NCBI GenBank assembly: GCA_936450465.1
Contig: OW388293.1
Span: 44,164,982 to 44,228,981 of the forward strand
Reading direction: 5' to 3'
Source: Gibbula magus
Lineage: Eukaryota; Mollusca; Gastropoda; Trochida; Trochidae
Length of the DNA stretch: 64,000 nucleotides
Below, one piece after another: positions 61,131-64,000 of the stretch; position 1 is the first letter of the stretch; each line of letters opens with the position of its first letter. The position numbers and the translations under genes are program-made. The notes under the pieces were generated by a model. That model was not told the DNA's origin and did not search any database. It saw nothing but the letters and a program-made list of their open reading frames with translations.

Positions 61131-61190
61131 TTTCTGCCGCAAATGGCTGTTAAATTGCCCAAACGGCATTAAACAATAACTCACTTACTC
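61131..61190 (+). mobile_element. SINE 3' tail
   Basis: CTGCCGCAAATGGCTGTTAA, then GGCATTAAACAATAACTCAC and TTACTC, matches the 45,159 tail and the gastropod SINE 3' end. The upstream body was not delimited. Confidence 0.7.
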
Positions 61191-61755
61191 AATGCCACAG
61201 GACGAACCACAGATGCTATTGCCACATACATTCGCCACTATTATGTCAAGTAGTTCTCTCATCAACAACGTAAAGTATACGGTTGAAAAGTGTAATGATT
61301 GTAGTAAAAACTTCATAACCAAACTTAGAGCCCATGGTGACAACTATTTGTAAATGCTTAATGTCCTCTCCTAGTAATTCAAATTACATGTTCCATTATC
61401 GTGTCCTATGTTTCAACAATAACTGTGAATGCATGCAATAAAGTGCGTTGATTAAAGAAGCTAACAAAGTGATTTATCTACTGTTTACAATGCCATACTC
61501 GATGTCAGCAAATCTAGATAACAACAAAATGTGATGCCAATGTATACTTTTGAGCCATTTAATTCAAACTTTAAAAAAAAAAATTACATCAAATACGAGA
61601 ATAAAAATATCTCTTCAACCCCTGATATGTATTTCTATTTTGCCAGTGATATATTTGATGATTAGACTTGTGATCTATCATATCTGAAATCACCATTGTG
61701 AAACATTAGATATACAATTGTTTTGCATCTCCCTATCAGTAAAAGTTGCTAAAAC

Positions 61756-61983
61756 ATGATAATATATAGAGGTTATCATGAGAATGTGTTTTGGGACAGT
61801 CAATATCCTGCATTAGGAATAAACATTGTATTGAGCAAGCCTTGGGCGAGTCCATCTCCCGAAGGGACGCGTAGACGAGAGTTGCTTCCCTTCCGCTCGG
61901 GTGCAAGGAGAGCTAAACTGAAAATTAAGCAGCTACGTTCTAAAATCCCCTTTACAAAGATTAGTCACATTATTGGAAAGTGA
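61756..61983 (+). other. Open frame with a basic-rich C-terminal half, unrecognised
   Basis: A 75-codon frame lies inside an insert (about 61,770-62,330) that interrupts copy E relative to D1. The second half, from about residue 35, is rich in Arg and Lys: SPEGTRRRELLPFRSGARRA, then KLKIKQLRSKI. It is locally more GC-rich than the neighbourhood. The style resembles basic linkers in non-LTR retrotransposon ORFs, but I cannot assign a family. The first half is AT-rich flank, so the ATG at 61,756 is probably not a real start. Most likely a transposon fragment. Confidence 0.3.
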
Positions 61984-62999
61984 AGATTGACGTTCGGTAC
62001 ATGAAAATGTTACTCAAACTGCCTTTGTTATATGTGGGTATTTATAAAGTGCTCCGTAGACTTTAACATGTTTAAGCACTGCTTGATCATAATAAATTCT
62101 GCCACACAATCCATTGCACATTGTTTATTTTCCTTTTCACAAATTAATGTATATGAAATGAGGATGTATATTTACATGAAACTAACTAACTTATGTGACG
62201 TCATTTTCAAATGAAGTTCCATCACTCGACCTCTGTAAGTTGCATCTTTTTCCATACATGACCTCAACGGATGCCGAAAATATCCGTTTCCTTTATCCTG
62301 CCGAGAACACCATCCATTGTATCATAAATGCATGTATATATGCCTAACATCATGATTATTTTGTTGCCACTCTTATCAATACCATTTTTCTAAGGCAGTG
62401 ATAAAAGTTTAAGTTTGAGTAAGAAGAACAAAATTGTCCTGACATGTCGTTCATCAGTCAAGCTAAACGTATTGAGCGCAATTGGGTCTCAAAATAGTTT
62501 CAAAGAAATCAATAAGGATTAATACTTTGCAGAGTTGATCATTGAAAGTAATTGTAAGAAGTGTCACCGTGTTCTGTGTCTGTCTCACCTACTTCAATCC
62601 TGATATGCTGTAGTTTAAGTTAATGATACATTTTAACTAGGAAAAGTCAATTAACAAAGTTAACAAAGTAGAAATTTAATTTAGAATTAGCTAAAGTTGA
62701 TGATGCATTTTAAATTGTAAAACTTAGTCTAAAGTGTATAGTGAAATACCATGTGTATACCATTTAAATACCAATTTGTTTCTTTAAAATTCATGTGACT
62801 GACAGAAACGAGCTGTCAAATACTTTGTCCTGGTTAAGATTCGAAGTATCCAAGGATAAAATGTCCAATCAATGTGTGCAATTTATAAACTGCATAGATC
62901 TGGGAAAGACTTGGATAATTGATATGGTAATATCTGTAATTCATGTAAAAATGTGATTATATCAGTGCTGGCATTATTTTTGAAAAAATGTGAATTGCA

Positions 63000-63600
63000 A
63001 AAGTCTGCAAACTGTCACTTTTATTTGCAGTAGGGAATTGTAGTTCTCACTGAAACGATTGATGCATCTAAAATCAAATCAAACAGCACCTGTCATTCAT
63101 CAGGGAAGATAAACATGATCAGAACCACTATTATCTAATGACACATCAGTGATCTCTTTGTTGAATTAATATGTACATTGATCAGAGGCAGTGTGTTTGT
63201 AACTGTACGACACCAAATTGACCAGATTTGTTACATGATTCTCTTCAAATTACTAGATTTGTATAGATAGCAGAGGGCTATCAAACTCGAATGGAAAATA
63301 TATCACTCATTCACTTTCAAAACTGTCACTATTATTTGTAGACAAACGCCGTAACTATCATTAAACTTATGTGTGCTTTTGAACCAATAACCAAAATGTT
63401 CAGACACTTTCTACCATTGATCTTTTCACACTCCGTTGGCTCTATTTTTTTTTACATGATTCTTAATATTATTAGATTTGTATCCAAACCCAGATGCAGA
63501 ATATGCATCACTATCAATTGTAGACAGGAGTCTTAAGTATCACCATACTATGTTATGGTAGATTGTGAACCAACAACCAGTACAAACACGTTCTGCCCTT
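63000..63600. repeat. Three subrepeats within copy E
   Basis: Related segments start near 63,005 (AACTGTCACTTTTATTTGCA), 63,320 (AACTGTCACTATTATTTGTA) and 63,510 (CACTATCAATTGTAGACAGG). The first two also share AGATTTGTAT...AGCAGAGGGCTATC-type text between them. A, B and C have two such segments about 325 bp apart (for example 19,030 and 19,355). E has an extra partial one. Confidence 0.6.
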
Positions 63601-63745
63601 GAACAAGCCACATAAACATGATCGTAATTACTATTAAGCTATAACGCATGACTGATCTCTTTACAGAACACGTGGCAAAGATCCCATTACAGCGTCTGAG
63701 ACAAATCAGACAGTCCTCTGTTTCTTGAATACACGCACTGTTGGT
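63583..63745. repeat. Highly conserved non-coding block, copy E
   Basis: Counterpart with ATCTCTTTACAG then CATTACAGCGTCTGAGACAA. ACACGTGGC replaces ACACATGGC, which removes the ATG seen in the other copies. Confidence 0.6.
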
Positions 63746-64000
63746 CGAATAATTTACCTTACTTGTGCCACAAAAATAAAAAGGGAATGAATTGACTTCA
63801 AATCAAGTAAATGTGCATGTAAACACCTCCTCAACAAAACATTTGTAACATGGCATTCACGTTATATGTTGTTAATGTGAATCAGTTTATAAGTTCAAGC
63901 TCAGTTCAGTCCAGTTCAGTGATGTTACTGCGATTGTGAGCTAACTATTTTAGCTAACATTGTTAATTTTTTATGATAGATTCATGAATAGTGTTGTGAT

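Larger units (their letters stand above)
61500..64000. repeat. Distal duplicon block, copy E (runs off the window)
   Basis: 61,600-61,745 matches D1 (46,720-46,810 and 48,226-48,260). 62,350-62,560 matches 48,325-48,540. 62,640-64,000 matches C (55,620-56,690) and A (18,720-19,600). An insert at about 61,770-62,330 separates the first two parts. The copy continues past the right edge. No gene was recognised apart from a short basic-rich open frame listed separately. Confidence 0.75.

Overview
The window is AT-rich animal DNA in which I recognise no intact gene. Open reading frames are all short, and most paralogous copies do not conserve them. The transposon content points to a lophotrochozoan, most likely a gastropod mollusc. 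The main clue is a tRNA-derived SINE family whose 3' end reads GGCGTTAAA followed by short CACCT/ACTC-type tails, as in abalone-like gastropods. Other clues are TCCGTCCG-rich dispersed repeats, a non-LTR retrotransposon tail, TTAA-flanked MITEs, and a Crypton-like tyrosine-recombinase pseudogene. The organism call is an inference; species is not determined.

The main architecture is old segmental duplication. About 0.2-20.6 kb (copy A) is collinear with about 21.9-46.6 kb (copy B), interrupted by copy-specific insertions and deletions. The distal third of this duplicon (about 18-20.2 kb in A, 40.7-46.2 kb in B) recurs as further diverged copies at 46.6-51.2 kb (D1), 51.4-53.0 kb (D2), 54.4-60.1 kb (C) and 61.5 kb to the window end (E). 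Copy A also holds a young, nearly identical tandem duplication (8.74-11.65 and 11.65-14.03 kb). Units of the distal block contain an internal subrepeat of about 330 bp.

The paralogous copies serve as empty-site controls for each other, so many insertions can be resolved to the base: a full-length SINE at 6,969-7,273, TTAA-flanked MITEs at 3,693-4,199 and 57,579-58,095, and a 56-bp SINE tail at 45,159-45,214. A LINE 3' end at 46,930-47,306 has a perfect 11-bp target duplication. A MITE lies inside the tyrosine-recombinase pseudogene at 33.5-34.6 kb, and a SINE tail lies inside a MITE at 60.2-60.7 kb. The resulting order is: the A/B lineage split from the C/E lineage; a SINE inserted in the A/B ancestor; A and B duplicated; a SINE fragment entered A; and the 2.9-kb tandem duplication followed.

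I found no rRNA, functional tRNA, CRISPR, operon or bacterial feature, and no new functional system. The most useful material for follow-up is the duplicon array and two unusually well conserved non-coding blocks inside it: one with a perfect TGACGTCA site, the other with a splice-acceptor-like TTTACAG.
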